Positions 47,801-57,163 of a stretch of 64,000 nt of DNA are shown here, piece after piece. This DNA is from Tanypteryx hageni. Lineage: Eukaryota; Arthropoda; Insecta; Odonata; Petaluridae. The notes beneath the pieces are model-generated. The model did not search any database, had not been told where the DNA came from, and saw only the letters and a program-made list of their open reading frames with translations. Location: NCBI GenBank assembly GCA_028673005.1, contig CM054116.1, forward strand, positions 133,339,547 to 133,403,546. The letters run 5' to 3'. Both the position numbers and the translations under genes were made by a program. Position 1 is the first letter of the stretch. Each line of letters opens with the position of its first letter.

Positions 47801-50800
47801 TTTGAACAAGTCCGGTATTTATAAAATACAATGCTCACACTGCGACAAAAAGTACATAGGGCAAACAAGAAGGAAAATAATAACACACTTGAAGGAACAC
47901 ATGGCTCACTATAAATATAATCGTTTTGAAAAATCAAGCATTGCCAACCACATCTTTGAAACGGGTCGTAGTATACACGTAAACGATTTAACATTGATAA
48001 CTTCAGCCAATAACTCACTAAACTCGTTAGAAAACATTCACATTTACAAAAACCGCGATACACTTATGAACACGGACACAGATTTCAACAAGACCCTATA
48101 CAAAAAGGCAGACACACTCACCGAAAAATCTTTCCGCGTTTCACTTGTTTCTCGGTCGTCTTCTTAATACTTTCCGTTTCAAACCTGGCAGTTGGCTCCC
48201 AGTCACTTTTGAAAAAGGTTTTACCCCTGACGATGCCCATCTTTTGGGCGAAATTCATTGGGTGTTGTAGCCCTCTAATTGTTTGGCTAAAGGAGTATTT
48301 CACCTTTATTAATCTTAGCCAAAGTTATTGAGCTACTATCAATTATCTTAAGCTTTGTATCAACATTGTTGTCTTTGTCCCTTTTACCAAGTTTTTGTAA
48401 CATTTTGCTACTATGTCGCTTTCGCCTTCCTTTCCCACCCCGTCTTTTCCCAACCGCTCATTCAATTACCTTCCATTCGTTTTCTTTGTAATCCCTACTG
48501 TCTCCCTCTCCCCCCCTCATCTTACCCTATATATATGGAGCGATTTATATTTTATCACCTGATGGGGGGGTGCCGGTGGTGTAGTGGTTAGGACGCTGGC
48601 TGCTACTCGCCCGATGCTTGAAAAAGTCATCGGGTACGAATCCTGCGCGAGTAGGATTTTTCTCAAGGTCACACGGCCCCCTGTTTGCGTAGTTTGAGGA
48701 GACCGCGCAAATTCAGCTGTTCCGTCCTTCGGAAGGGACGTTAAGCTGTTGGCCCCCCTGGTGTTCTTCGTAAGAGCAGGCAAATGCCGGCACCGGGTTT
48801 CCCTCCTCCCTCCCCGGTTATTCATTGCACTACCTCTGAGATACCCATTTGTGCTGTAAGAGAGGCGAATTGACTGGGCATACATACATACATACATCAC
48901 CTGATGGGGAGTGCCGGTGGTGTAGTGGTTAGGACGCTGGCAGCTACTCGCCTGCTGCTTGAAAAGGTAGTGGGTACAAATCCTGCGCAAGTAGGATTTT
49001 TCCAAGGTCGCCCGGCCCCCTGTTTGTGTGGTTCGAGGAGACCGCGCAAATTCAGCTGTTCCGTCCTTCGGAAGGGACATTAAGCTGTTGGCTCCCCTGG
49101 TGTTCTTCGTAAGAGCAGGCAAATGCTGGCACCGGGTTTCCCTCCTCCCTTCCCCAGCTATTCATTACACTACCCCTGAGATACCCACAGTGCGTAGGAC
49201 AGAGGCGAATCAGCTGGGCATTCAAATTCAAATCACCTGATGATGCTACTACGATCGTAGTGAAACCGGTCGTGTTAAAAATAAAATTTGTGGAAACTGC
49301 AAAGTTATTTTTTCATTATTACATATTGGAAATTATGTGACTCAGCACTTGGGCAAAAGAAATATTTTATGGAACTGTAAAATAATTGTATTTTTCTAAG
49401 ATTTTAATAAGCTTTGTTACTTTTTGTTTCATTAAATTGTAAATTATTTGGGGAAACTTAATAAACTTCGTTTCATGACTACGTATTGGTTTTAAGTCAT
49501 CCTGATGTTTTGCTCTTCAGGCTGGAGAGCAGGCGCATGACCCCTCCTCTCCTCACGTCAGAGGTAGTCAACCGCCGGAAAAACACGTGAGTGTTATTTA
49601 TGAAACACTGCTTCCATGTACCTAATACTATTATATATTTATATTACAAAGTCGTGTCCCTTTTCAATACCCTATTTATATGGTTAATCTATATATGTCT
49701 GTGTAATAATAAAACAATAAAGACATAATTATATAGTCAACAACAAATCATTAGTTCTCCTATCACAAGATTGAAAATTTAAATAAAAATTATCTGTTGA
49801 ATTTCATTTATGTTCTTTGTAATGCTTAGATGCTTCTACCAGTATCCTTAGTAGACCATTTTTTCCCCAGGTGAGATTTCGCGAAGAGGTGACCGCGTCG
49901 AATGGCAATGGACACTCAGAATTGGTAAATTTTCATTCAAGTATCTTATTGCGCCGCCCCAGCTCGCTACTCGCATTAATCACGTAATGACGTTTGGCGC
50001 ACGTTCTGCCTACTAACATTCTTGCAGCTTCACAGAGCGATATAACATTAGCAAAGAATTTCAATCAAGTTCAATAAATCAAAATTCATTCTTTACCTTT
50101 TTGCGAAAAAATCTTTTTTAAATTAATTTTTAATTATTTTATTACGATGGCGACCTGAGTCGCGCGGGGACATTTTAACAGCATGGGAAAATTTTGCCCG
50201 TTTAAAAAATAAAATAAAATACAATTTGCGAATAGGTTTAGTAAATGTTGGCCAGTAAATATGTAATACTTCTCATAACCAGCGACTTTAGCGAGGATCG
50301 TGGGCCAAAACGAGTAGAGTGGAGGGAGGGGTTGTCGCGTGCAGCCCGTGGAGCGGATTTAAACGGCTAGTGCACCATCGGCGCCAGGGTCGGAGAATCT
50401 AGTAAAACTTAAAAAACGTGTTAAAATTTGCACCGGCGCCGATATTACAATTCTAAGATATTTTGATAAGCTAGAGAAAACTGCCCTGAACCACGGTTTT
50501 CGGATTTCCCATGTGAATCAAATGGGAAGGATAATAGTTCTTGGAATCGAACCCGAGACGTTAAATATTCGAAACAAAAACTAACCTCGGGAGCTCGGCA
50601 GTAGCGGGAGACTTCCACAAAGTGACATGAAAAGCGGTCGATTGGTGCAAAAGTTCATAGATAGGGGTTCGAGAGACGGTCCGGCGTCGGCGGCCGAGGA
50701 AGGAGAGACAAGGATGAAGAAGAAGACCTCTCGTTGGAGCCGGATGGGCCGGAGGAAAGCGAAAATTCGACAAGTGCGTGGAGTTATACACGTTGTACCG

Positions 50801-53800
50801 CGACATGGACGGGGGGCGCGGCGGTTGGGAGAGTGGGGCCGTCGGGGGCGGGTAGGGTCGTCGTCGTAGGGGGAGGGAAGGGATGGAAATCGGGGACGGA
50901 TTTCGGGGCTTCTTGGGCCTCTGAAAACTCGTGGGGCAATTCCTGGGGGATAGATTTCGTGGGGCGGGTACGTTCGGGAGGGCCGCTGAGCGCACTACAC
51001 GTATAAATTAATTCAATTATTTTTGTTGTGACACCTCCAAACAAGTATATTTTTTAAAACTGCGAACTTACAAAAAAGAATTTGCATCATAAAATCTATT
51101 AATTTCAAATAACAAAATTTCAATAAATACAATTTTTCATTCCAGAATACTTCATATTATAGACCACTTAGCATACACTTTACATTAGTTTAACTAATTT
51201 TATGATGCCTGTTACATAGCTTTTAATTTTACAAAAAAGGAAATTAACCATTTTTAATTCTAGAACATGTAATTATTACATATAAAAAGCTTAGGGTAGT
51301 GGTTCCCAAAATGTGTGCCGCAGTAGATTTTTAGGGGTGCCGCAAAAAACTTTGTTTAGTACATAAATGAATCAAGGATTTTCATGTGTTGGTGAGTAAT
51401 TGGGCTTTGAATTTTTTTCTAATACATTGATTAAGTGGTAGAAACAATGAATGGATGTGTCCAAAGACTGTAACACCCATATCTAAAAATATAAAAAGCT
51501 TGTTACAAGACTGGGGAGAGGGTGTCGAGGAACATAGCACTTTTTACAAATAAATATTGTCCTCTTGGAACAACGTTTACAATGGCGTAAGCGTGTTGAT
51601 CTCTTGGCAATTATTTGATCTCTGACATCGCGTTTTACTGTTTCCAGTCCAATCGAAATAGATGCGCGTGGACCTCTCCCCGCGGTCTCTGAGCCATAAC
51701 GTCGCAAATGGAACTAAACACATTCCCTACGAAAATCTAACAATGGATTAGTGTTATTCAATTATTTTCTATAAACAAGCTACCCTTCTTCGCAGGAAAC
51801 ATAGACTGCTCACCCAATAAAAGAAAACCACCACTATTTGCTTCTATTAGTTGATCTGTACTGCGAAACAAATTTATCATTCACATCAACCCCACCCTTA
51901 TTTAAATAATACTGCGTAAGTAGTGAAAGGTATAGGTACGGTTGTATTCAATTTCTTGGATACTGAATAGCGTTTAACATTTTTAAGAAAGAAAACAAAG
52001 TTTTGAAAACAAAAAAATTGGCAAAATATGTGATAATACCTAAAAGGGACATTTACCTGCCCAGTGGCAACATTTGTTGCCACCTTAGTTTGTTGTCCAA
52101 TTACGGTGGCGAAAAAAAATATTTCTAGATCCTTATTTTTTCATGTTAACTCTTACACAATGTAGAATTTACAAATAGATGGAGAGAGATTATAATAAAA
52201 CTTTTACAGAAATTATATTCTACTTAGGGTAGAAAGATGACAAGAGGCCAATAGAAATGGACGAACATAAAGAAACATTTGAAATTTTTGTTTAAAGGGT
52301 ATGGAAACAAAAATAATGCGGGCTTTATATATTTATTATAGAATAAATTGAGATTTTAAAAATGTATAACTACATTTTCAGGTCGCTCTAATGTTAAGAA
52401 GAATAATTATAAATTGCTTGATAGCAAATGTTGCCTCTGGACAGATATGGGTTAAAACATCTAAAACACCCCCAACTAAATTGGCTACGTTAATAATCTT
52501 AATAAAAATTGCGGAAAAATAAAAGGATGGGCCTATTATTAGAAGAACCGTTTTTTTCACAGTGATAGTCGCAAAACGTGAAACGACGGCGAGACTAATG
52601 GGGGATGGGGTGGATGATCGCCCCCGTCATCCCCCGTGGATCCGCCAATAACTGCTGCTCTTCTTATGTTACGCGTTATTCATTATTTGAAAAAGTGTCT
52701 CTTCTCGTGAGAAAGGGTGCCGACGTCTGTCCTAGGCGGCCGCCTAGATCGCCTGGCCCTATATTCGCCACTGCCCGTCAGCATTATTATATCCGGCTAA
52801 AGCACTTCTAATACGGTTTTTTATATCTGCTATTTCATTCAATCATTACCTATAATATACTGCCGTGGTTTCGCCATGCCGTCTGCCCCTCTGTCTGTCT
52901 GTCGGTCGGTCTGTTCGCTGTTCTAGAGCCCAGACGCGTGCATAAAATCGAATCATATCTAATGGCAAATAACAGTTCCTCATTGACATCCACAAAAATA
53001 ACTAATTTTTCATAAAAAAATAGCAAAGAAAAAAACCCCATTCTTGCAGCTGAAACTGCGTTGAATTATTATACAACAATGCACTTTTATAGCTACTTAT
53101 CAATCAATTATGTAGGGTCATTATTCTGTAGTTTTTCTCCAGATTCAGTTGTTGCAGACAAATAGTTGTGGTAGAATAAAAGTTACAAAAATAGTTCCAA
53201 AAGTATTTGGTCCCGAGACAAAAAATCTAATTTTAAAAGGGCTTCTCTATAAGTACGGATGCTAGCAACATAGAAAATATCAAAGGGTTTCCTTTATTAT
53301 TACGATATTTTACTGAAGAAAGGGAAATACAAAGTAAATTGTTGTCTTTTTATTCCCTTAAAATTGCATGGTCTGTAGATATTAACCAAATTTAAAAGTA
53401 ACTAGTATAAAGCATTAAGATATTCCGCCATTTTCTTTTACAGATTTACAATGAACTTCATTGCAATTCATACTTGAATTCTTCTAGGCACAGGAAAATT
53501 ACCATGTCTTACCCAGTTCAACGGATGACTGGGAAGGATTGAAGGCATGCACTATCTGAGGAGAATTCGAGTGTGTTTTGTCTGGTGCGGGAATGGCATA
53601 GATCCGAGCAAAACCACTTCATCTGAATGCGAGAGAACGGTATGATGAAATGCAATAGAAATAGGTAGCAGCATATTTCAGAATTAACCTTGCTTATGAA
53701 TATATAATAAAACTAAGTTCATCAGATAAAGTTGACTTCGTGGGAATGAGTGGATCTCAAGTTAATTATAGTCTGTATTAAAATATCATTTTCACAATTA

Positions 53801-56800
53801 TTTTAAAAACTGCATGAAAATTCCTTCATAATGATAGCTCTTAGATAAAGATTTGAGATATAATATTATTGATTGGCTGTATATAATCTAGAACTAGCAA
53901 ACCGCTAGTGATGAAAAATCAGAGCAGGGACGGGGGATATTAACGAAAATAAATTTTGTCTGTAAGGGAAAAGAATTTCTATAAAATACATCACCAGAGA
54001 AAATATTTTAGGTACTTTCAGATATCAAGAGTATCAACAACATCAGATGAATGGACATCGAATAACTCAAAGTCACTCTATACATTATCTGAATATTCCA
54101 GTGGTGTACGATGGATTTTCAATATGGTCAAGCTATAGTTATAGACTAATTTGGTGCACCTCCAAAATAAAAAAGAAACATACAAATAAAAGTATTATTC
54201 ACCTTATCTGTTGATGATATCTGACCTACGATCTTACTTGACCATTTCTACTACTACTGCATAATAAAAATACGGCTCTTTAGGTTGTAAAGCAACATTT
54301 ATCGATTGATTGATTGATCAAATTTGTCGTGTAAGTCTTTTTATAGCTGGAAAGGTTCCTTCCACAGACGCAATGATATTTAATTTAGAGAACTTAATTT
54401 TTCTTCTGGAAAGACATTTTCAACCACACTGAATTTACAGAATTTCAACAGCTTCAGAAATTACAGTTTTTCTGTGATGAAAATATAAGTTCCATTGAGT
54501 AATTGTACCCAAATTCATAAAATGTAATATTTTATACTCTTCATTCGGATCGCTGCTCTTAAAGCATTGTTCCCGAGTGTTCTACATTGACGTCCGTGAA
54601 ATCAATAGATCATTCCTCGGCCAAAAATCATTCGTAGTCATTTATTGCAACTCTGTAAGATAATTGACAGGCATTGGATGTGTCAATACTTTCATCCGGA
54701 AACATTGCAAGCAATATGGATTACCTAATTTCCTTTTTTATTTGAGTAAATTACAAAGTTTCGACTGCCAAAATTAGATAATTTTGAAATCTAATAAATT
54801 TTACAGATACATTTTTATGACGCTTAATTATTAATTTATTAATTAAAGAAAGGTTTTTGATAGAATAAAATAAAATTCGAATCATGCTATCACTAGTATT
54901 TAACAGAACAAAACAAATGATTGCGCTTAAATTTTTGCTTAGCATTTTTAGCAAAATCTGGATTTGAAGTGAATAATAAAATAAGGTACTCAGTAGCATG
55001 CCAAGTGAAAATAGTAAAGAAAAATAAGGGCAACACGGATACGGTACGGCCGACGTGCGGAAACGTGTAAATACTTGTGCCAGAAAGCACAGACTGCAAT
55101 GATACGATACGGCGAGGTGTAAATCGATCTGTTGAGGGTGGGGGGAGGGGCCCGGCGAGATCGATACGATCGTATCCTTTGTGGGGGGCCCAGAATGATT
55201 CCGCTACGCCACTGATAAAATGGTTTATTATTATAACGAGATAATTTATATCCCCTAGATCTCTTCATAATAATAAAATAAGAATAATGCTTATGTAGCT
55301 CGTCACACAACTTTGAATCATAACGCGTTCACAGTATTCGCTTGCAATCACATCGCACCGCTCGCATTACCGGTAGTATGAGCACAACCTTAGCCCACAA
55401 CTAAACGTTCTTTCTCCACCCTTGGTCTCTCCACTCCGGCACAGTCGACTTTGGTCGCTGTCGAAGGAAGCCTTTGAAGATGCCCACTTAGTGGGCGAAA
55501 TGCATCGGGCTATTACTACTTGTTTTTTGGCTGGAGTTTTTAACTTTCATTCACTTTACGCCAAAAAGTTTTTTGGGCCATCTTTGAATATCGCTTCCCT
55601 TACATGCCGTGCCACTTCGAAAATGGAATTATCCTTCCATGAAAGTGCCTGCTACGGCAGTCTCATTGTTCAAGATCGTTCTCATTGGCCTTGTTCCCCA
55701 AGAACGTTCTCGCGACCTTGAAACTTCGAAACAGCACTGTTGTGGCCAAATCGAAAGTAATATCGGAAACTTTTGAGTTTTTCTCTTCTGTAAACATTTT
55801 ATGGATTTTATGGTGATCGTGATTCGCAATTTCTGCAGTAGTCACTATAAGAATTTTAACCTTCAGAGCAGCTGTAGGCCAACCTTAAGCCATGATTGTG
55901 TCAAGAACGCGAAACAAGAACACATCTTCGCGTTGTTGTTCTAGATTTCTCTCGTTCACCGTCATTTTTATGTCACTATAAGGCGAGATTCTGATGTCAA
56001 TCCCGTCAAGAACATGCTTGGAGAACCTTGAGACACAGCTTGCGAAAAAAATGTTGTGTATAACAGTTAACACCCATTTTGAGGTGAAGCAGCGAACAAT
56101 CTCTGGCACGATTTGCAAAACAACGGTCTTGGTACGTTGTTTGGGGATGTGTCCGCTAAACCGAGGTCCGTTAAAACGAGGGTTTACTATATGATGTAAC
56201 ACTTCATCCTTCTAAGGTGACGGTTGCAGATTATAAACATTCCTCCGATAAAGTAAGGTTAGGAAAGAAAAAGTTTTGAAAATTTTTTAAAAATCAAAAG
56301 ATTAAAAATTGAAAACATGAAAACCTCACCCATACATCTAGATACTCCAGCTACTGTTTAGGGACTTTTTAAGGCCAGCGCCAGGGACAGCAGATCAGCC
56401 AAACAAGATTTACGGGAGACTCCTCTGCGCCAGGGACCTCCAAACACACTCAACATTCACACAGATCAGATATGCGAAAAAAACTGCAGTGACCCTTGTC
56501 ATAAATAAAATTACAAAACAAACCAAGGTCAAAAAATTAAAAAATTGTAAATCTTCGGCGAGGCCGATTAAGAAGAATAATTATTCGCACCGTTATGTAG
56601 AATTCTGCCTTCATGCTTAGTTCTCCGAGCACGTGCTCGATAATTCGTGTTAGAGCGAGATTTCACGACACGTTGTCGGAGGGGTATTTGCTACCTATGC
56701 GTTCGTACTAAAAACGAGTTCGCAACGGAGTTTCCTTTTCAGGTTGAATTACCTCGTGCGTCTTATGCCTCGTCATAGCTCACGTATCAGTTGCGTTTTT

Positions 56801-57163
56801 CAGTGTGTGCACTCGTATTGTCGCGATGCTTTGTGTACTTTTCCTTTACAGGTTTCCCAGGGCGTGACTGCGTCGCGTTTGTCACAGGGCGGTATTTTAC
56901 GACAAGTGCATTCGGAAATAGTCTTGCGAGATTCATCATGAGATTGTCCCCGACGTTTGGCACATGCCCATTTCCCATGTGATTGTCCTTTATACATGTG
57001 CCACGAGCTACCCGATTACATATTTCGCTGCGTTTGGTTGATAAGTACATGTTCTTGTGTGTATGATATTTTTTCTTTGTGTGTTTACTGCAACATGTCC
57101 ATATGTTTCTCTTTACAGGTTACAGGTGGCATGGTCGCTTTAGAAGACAACCAACCGCCCTAG
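41811..57163 (+). CDS. Single-pass membrane protein with PP1-docking motifs, copy 2
   Basis: Exons 41811-41823, 42420-42595, 42826-42876, 49521-49586 and 49871-49924 give the same 120-residue core as copy 1 with four amino-acid differences (exon 3: Ile67Thr, Lys74Arg, His75Ala; exon 5: Asp107Glu). GILK (70-73) and KHVRF (101-105) are intact. Beyond 52963 copy 2 has no counterpart of the copy 1 last exon. Instead, three phase-0 candidates with good acceptors lie at 56743-56778, 56852-56941 and 57119-57163, and a weaker one at 53444-53542. They would give proteins of 131, 149, 134 or 152 residues. The end shown here is that of the most distal candidate. Intron 3 holds hAT, pogo-type, PLE and SINE insertions. 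Confidence 0.62.
42420..42595 (+). other. Exon 2 of host gene, copy 2 (membrane segment)
   Basis: Identical in sequence to 13946-14121, with the same acceptor and donor. Confidence 0.8.
42826..42876 (+). other. Exon 3 of host gene, copy 2 (SILK motif), diverged
   Basis: Encodes [17 protein letters not shown] with acceptor CTTTTTCAG and donor GTGAGT. It has six base differences from copy 1 in 51 bases, and four more lie in the next 41 intron bases. Confidence 0.8.
43083..44878 (-). mobile_element. hAT element in intron 3 (copy 2)
   Basis: Counterpart of 14609-16404. The AACATTGG target duplication is again perfect (43075-43082 and 44879-44886). Transposase remnants lie at 43744-44184 and 44360-44620, minus strand. 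Confidence 0.9.
45388..46077. mobile_element. Pogo/Tigger-type non-autonomous element in intron 3 (copy 2)
   Basis: Counterpart of 16913-17603. The right end reads AAACAAGGGAAGGCTG, with one change from copy 1. Confidence 0.75.
46645..47292 (-). pseudogene. PLE RT N-terminal region, broken
   Basis: Two minus-strand frames (46894-47292 and 46645-46842), separated by a stop and small shifts, encode the region before the RT fingers of Penelope-like elements. It includes KADKG..-type sequence and [25 protein letters not shown]. The RT palm with its catalytic Asp residues is not present. Confidence 0.75.
47549..48167 (+). pseudogene. PLE C-terminal region with GIY-YIG endonuclease domain
   Basis: Frames 47589-47786 ([20 protein letters not shown], then [16 protein letters not shown]) and 47802-48167 together give the end of a PLE protein. 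The GIY-YIG domain reads [20 protein letters not shown], then LKEHMAHYK and [13 protein letters not shown]. The GIY and YIG signatures, the conserved Arg and the CxxC next to the motif are visible. The reading frame breaks at about 47787. The domain cuts DNA during PLE integration, but without the RT this copy cannot move itself. Confidence 0.85.
48227..48253 (+). other. CTGACGA-hairpin-GAAA motif in PLE 3' region
   Basis: CTGACGAT is followed by GCCC, ATCTTTT, GGGC and then GAAA. The order resembles the core of hammerhead ribozymes reported in Penelope-like elements, but there is an extra U before stem II and no clear stem III, so activity is doubtful. The inverse copy lies at about 46315-46341. 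Confidence 0.45.
48321..48553 (+). other. Pyrimidine-rich element tail between PLE and SINEs
   Basis: C/T-rich stretch (CCCTACTGTCTCCCTCTCCC and neighbours) ending in TATATATGGAGCGATTTATA. With the hairpin at 49248 beyond the SINEs it may form the 3' end of a second PLE-type element. No coding signal. Confidence 0.35.
48570..48895 (+). mobile_element. tRNA-derived SINE 1 (copy 2)
   Basis: The head GTGCCGGTGGTGTAGTGGTT resembles a tRNA with a box A (TAGTGGTTAGG), and box B is GGTACGAATCC. The body includes TCCGTCCTTCGGAAGGGA and the tail is (CATA)n. ATCACCTGATGGGG flanks both sides (48554-48567 and 48896-48909), the target duplication. Transcription would be by RNA polymerase III. Confidence 0.88.
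48910..49231 (+). mobile_element. tRNA-derived SINE 2 (copy 2)
   Basis: Same family as SINE 1, with box A TAGTGGTTAGG and box B GGTACAAATCC. The tail is CAAATTCAA and not CATA repeats. It sits directly behind SINE 1, and ATCACCTGATG follows it (49232-49242), so both SINEs used the same target. Its 3' half survives in copy 1 at 17761-17906. Confidence 0.88.
49232..49315 (+). repeat. Element tail with CTGATGA-hairpin-GAAA motif (copy 2)
   Basis: Counterpart of 17907-17990, with palindrome ACTACGATCGTAGT at 49248-49261 followed by GAAACCGG. Confidence 0.5.
50471..50608 (-). repeat. tRNA-like folded repeat (copy 2, site B)
   Basis: Counterpart of 19143-19280, with the same box-B-like GGTTCGATTCC on the minus strand. 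Confidence 0.5.
50609..51000. other. GC-rich block with G-runs, frame open in copy 2
   Basis: Counterpart of 19281-19672. One plus-strand frame (Met at 50734, stop at 51006) is open for 90 codons here because a TAG of copy 1 reads AAG. It is rich in Gly, Ser, Trp and Val. No acceptor or family signal is visible. Confidence 0.3.
51483..51707 (-). pseudogene. piggyBac-like C-terminal zinc-ribbon fragment (copy 2)
   Basis: Identical in translation to 20155-20379 (C-x2-C-x8-C-x2-C). Confidence 0.35.
52964..55100. other. Single-copy sequence right of the duplication, no clear gene
   Basis: AT-rich intronic sequence if the copy 2 gene continues to 56743 or beyond. The only weak coding candidate is the exon-like stretch at 53444-53542. 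A GATT run lies at about 54305-54318. Confidence 0.5.
53444..53542 (+). other. Weak candidate last exon for gene copy 2
   Basis: The acceptor CCATTTTCTTTTACAG is followed by 32 codons in phase 0 starting [14 protein letters not shown] and ending MTGKD before TGA. The splice site is good, but the coding content is unremarkable. Confidence 0.2.
55101..55214 (-). mobile_element. Possible DNA transposon end
   Basis: Read on the minus strand from 55214 it starts CAGTGGCGTAGCGGAATC, then GGGCCCCCCAC, like the termini of some hAT-type elements. A partner end and a target duplication were not found. Confidence 0.3.
55440..55520 (+). repeat. PLE-like 3' hairpin remnant
   Basis: TTTGAAGATGCCCACTTAGT, then GGGCGAAATGCATCGGGC, aligns with the PLE end at 48227-48260 (GATGCCCA..TGGGCGAAATTCATTGGG). 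The hairpin GCCCAC-TTA-GTGGGC (55482-55496) is perfect and is followed by GAAA. I see no coding remnant beside it. Confidence 0.5.
55985..56191. mobile_element. Right end of a pogo/Tigger-like element
   Basis: The stretch ends GGTCCGTTAAAACGAGGG, then TTTACTATA. Inverted, this is (TA)TAGTAAACCCTCGTTTTAAC, a pogo/Tigger terminus type. No matching left end or transposase was found. Confidence 0.4.
56743..56778 (+). other. Candidate last exon a, gene copy 2
   Basis: The acceptor is TTTCCTTTTCAG. Phase 0 gives [11 protein letters not shown] then TAG. Like exon 5 and the copy 1 last exon, it starts with a Val codon directly after AG. Confidence 0.35.
56852..56941 (+). other. Candidate last exon b, gene copy 2
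   Basis: The acceptor is CTTTTCCTTTACAG. Phase 0 gives 29 codons from [14 protein letters not shown] to EIVLRDSS and TGA. The composition is more codon-like than the surroundings. Confidence 0.4.
57119..57163 (+). other. Candidate last exon c, gene copy 2
   Basis: The acceptor is GTTTCTCTTTACAG, the best pyrimidine tract of the three. Phase 0 gives [14 protein letters not shown] then TAG. Confidence 0.4.

Larger units (their letters stand above)
46231..48320. mobile_element. Penelope-like element, two head-to-head partial copies (copy 2 only)
   Basis: The minus-strand part runs from about 47540 down to about 46256. It has the PLE N-terminal region (46894-47292: [20 protein letters not shown], then [17 protein letters not shown]), then [15 protein letters not shown] at 46645-46842, and then jumps to the 3' end. 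The plus-strand part (about 47548-48320) carries the linker and a GIY-YIG domain and the same 3' end. The two 3' ends form an inverted repeat, about 46256-46652 against 47922-48312. The RT core is missing from both. Such inverted, partly truncated pairs are known for Penelope-like elements. Confidence 0.85.
26501..52963. repeat. Segmental duplication, copy 2
   Basis: This is the direct counterpart of 1-21634. The offset is 26500 at the left edge, about 28474 around the host gene's first exons and 31328 near the right edge. The steps in offset are explained by the LINE insertion, the 1292-base difference, two small Tigger deletions and the PLE/SINE block. The true left edge of this copy may lie anywhere from 21635 onward, because the sequence corresponding to 21635-26500 in copy 1 would be left of the window. 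If it is a simple head-to-tail duplication, the unit is 21635-52963 (31.3 kb). Confidence 0.92.

Noticed and set aside
48227..48260. A complete hammerhead ribozyme
   Set aside because: CTGANGA, a hairpin and GAAA are present, but an extra base precedes stem II and I cannot draw stems I and III with a cleavage site.
48517..49122. 201-codon minus-strand frame with an internal repeat
   Set aside because: It is the reverse strand of two adjacent SINEs. The internal protein repeat only reflects the two SINE copies.
48554..49242. Repeated units that might suggest a CRISPR-like array
   Set aside because: The repeats are two 320-base SINEs with target duplications in a eukaryotic genome. There are no regular short spacers.
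50561..50995. 144-codon minus-strand Pro/Arg-rich frame
   Set aside because: It is a by-product of the GC-rich block. It is interrupted in copy 1 and has no recognisable domain.
1..52963. Haplotype duplication in the assembly instead of a real tandem repeat
   Set aside because: It is not fully excluded. The copies lie on one continuous sequence with different right flanks and several private rearrangements, which favours a real duplication, but reads are needed.
55885..56202. 105-codon minus-strand frame
   Set aside because: It runs into the terminal repeat of a pogo-like element and shows no transposase motif.
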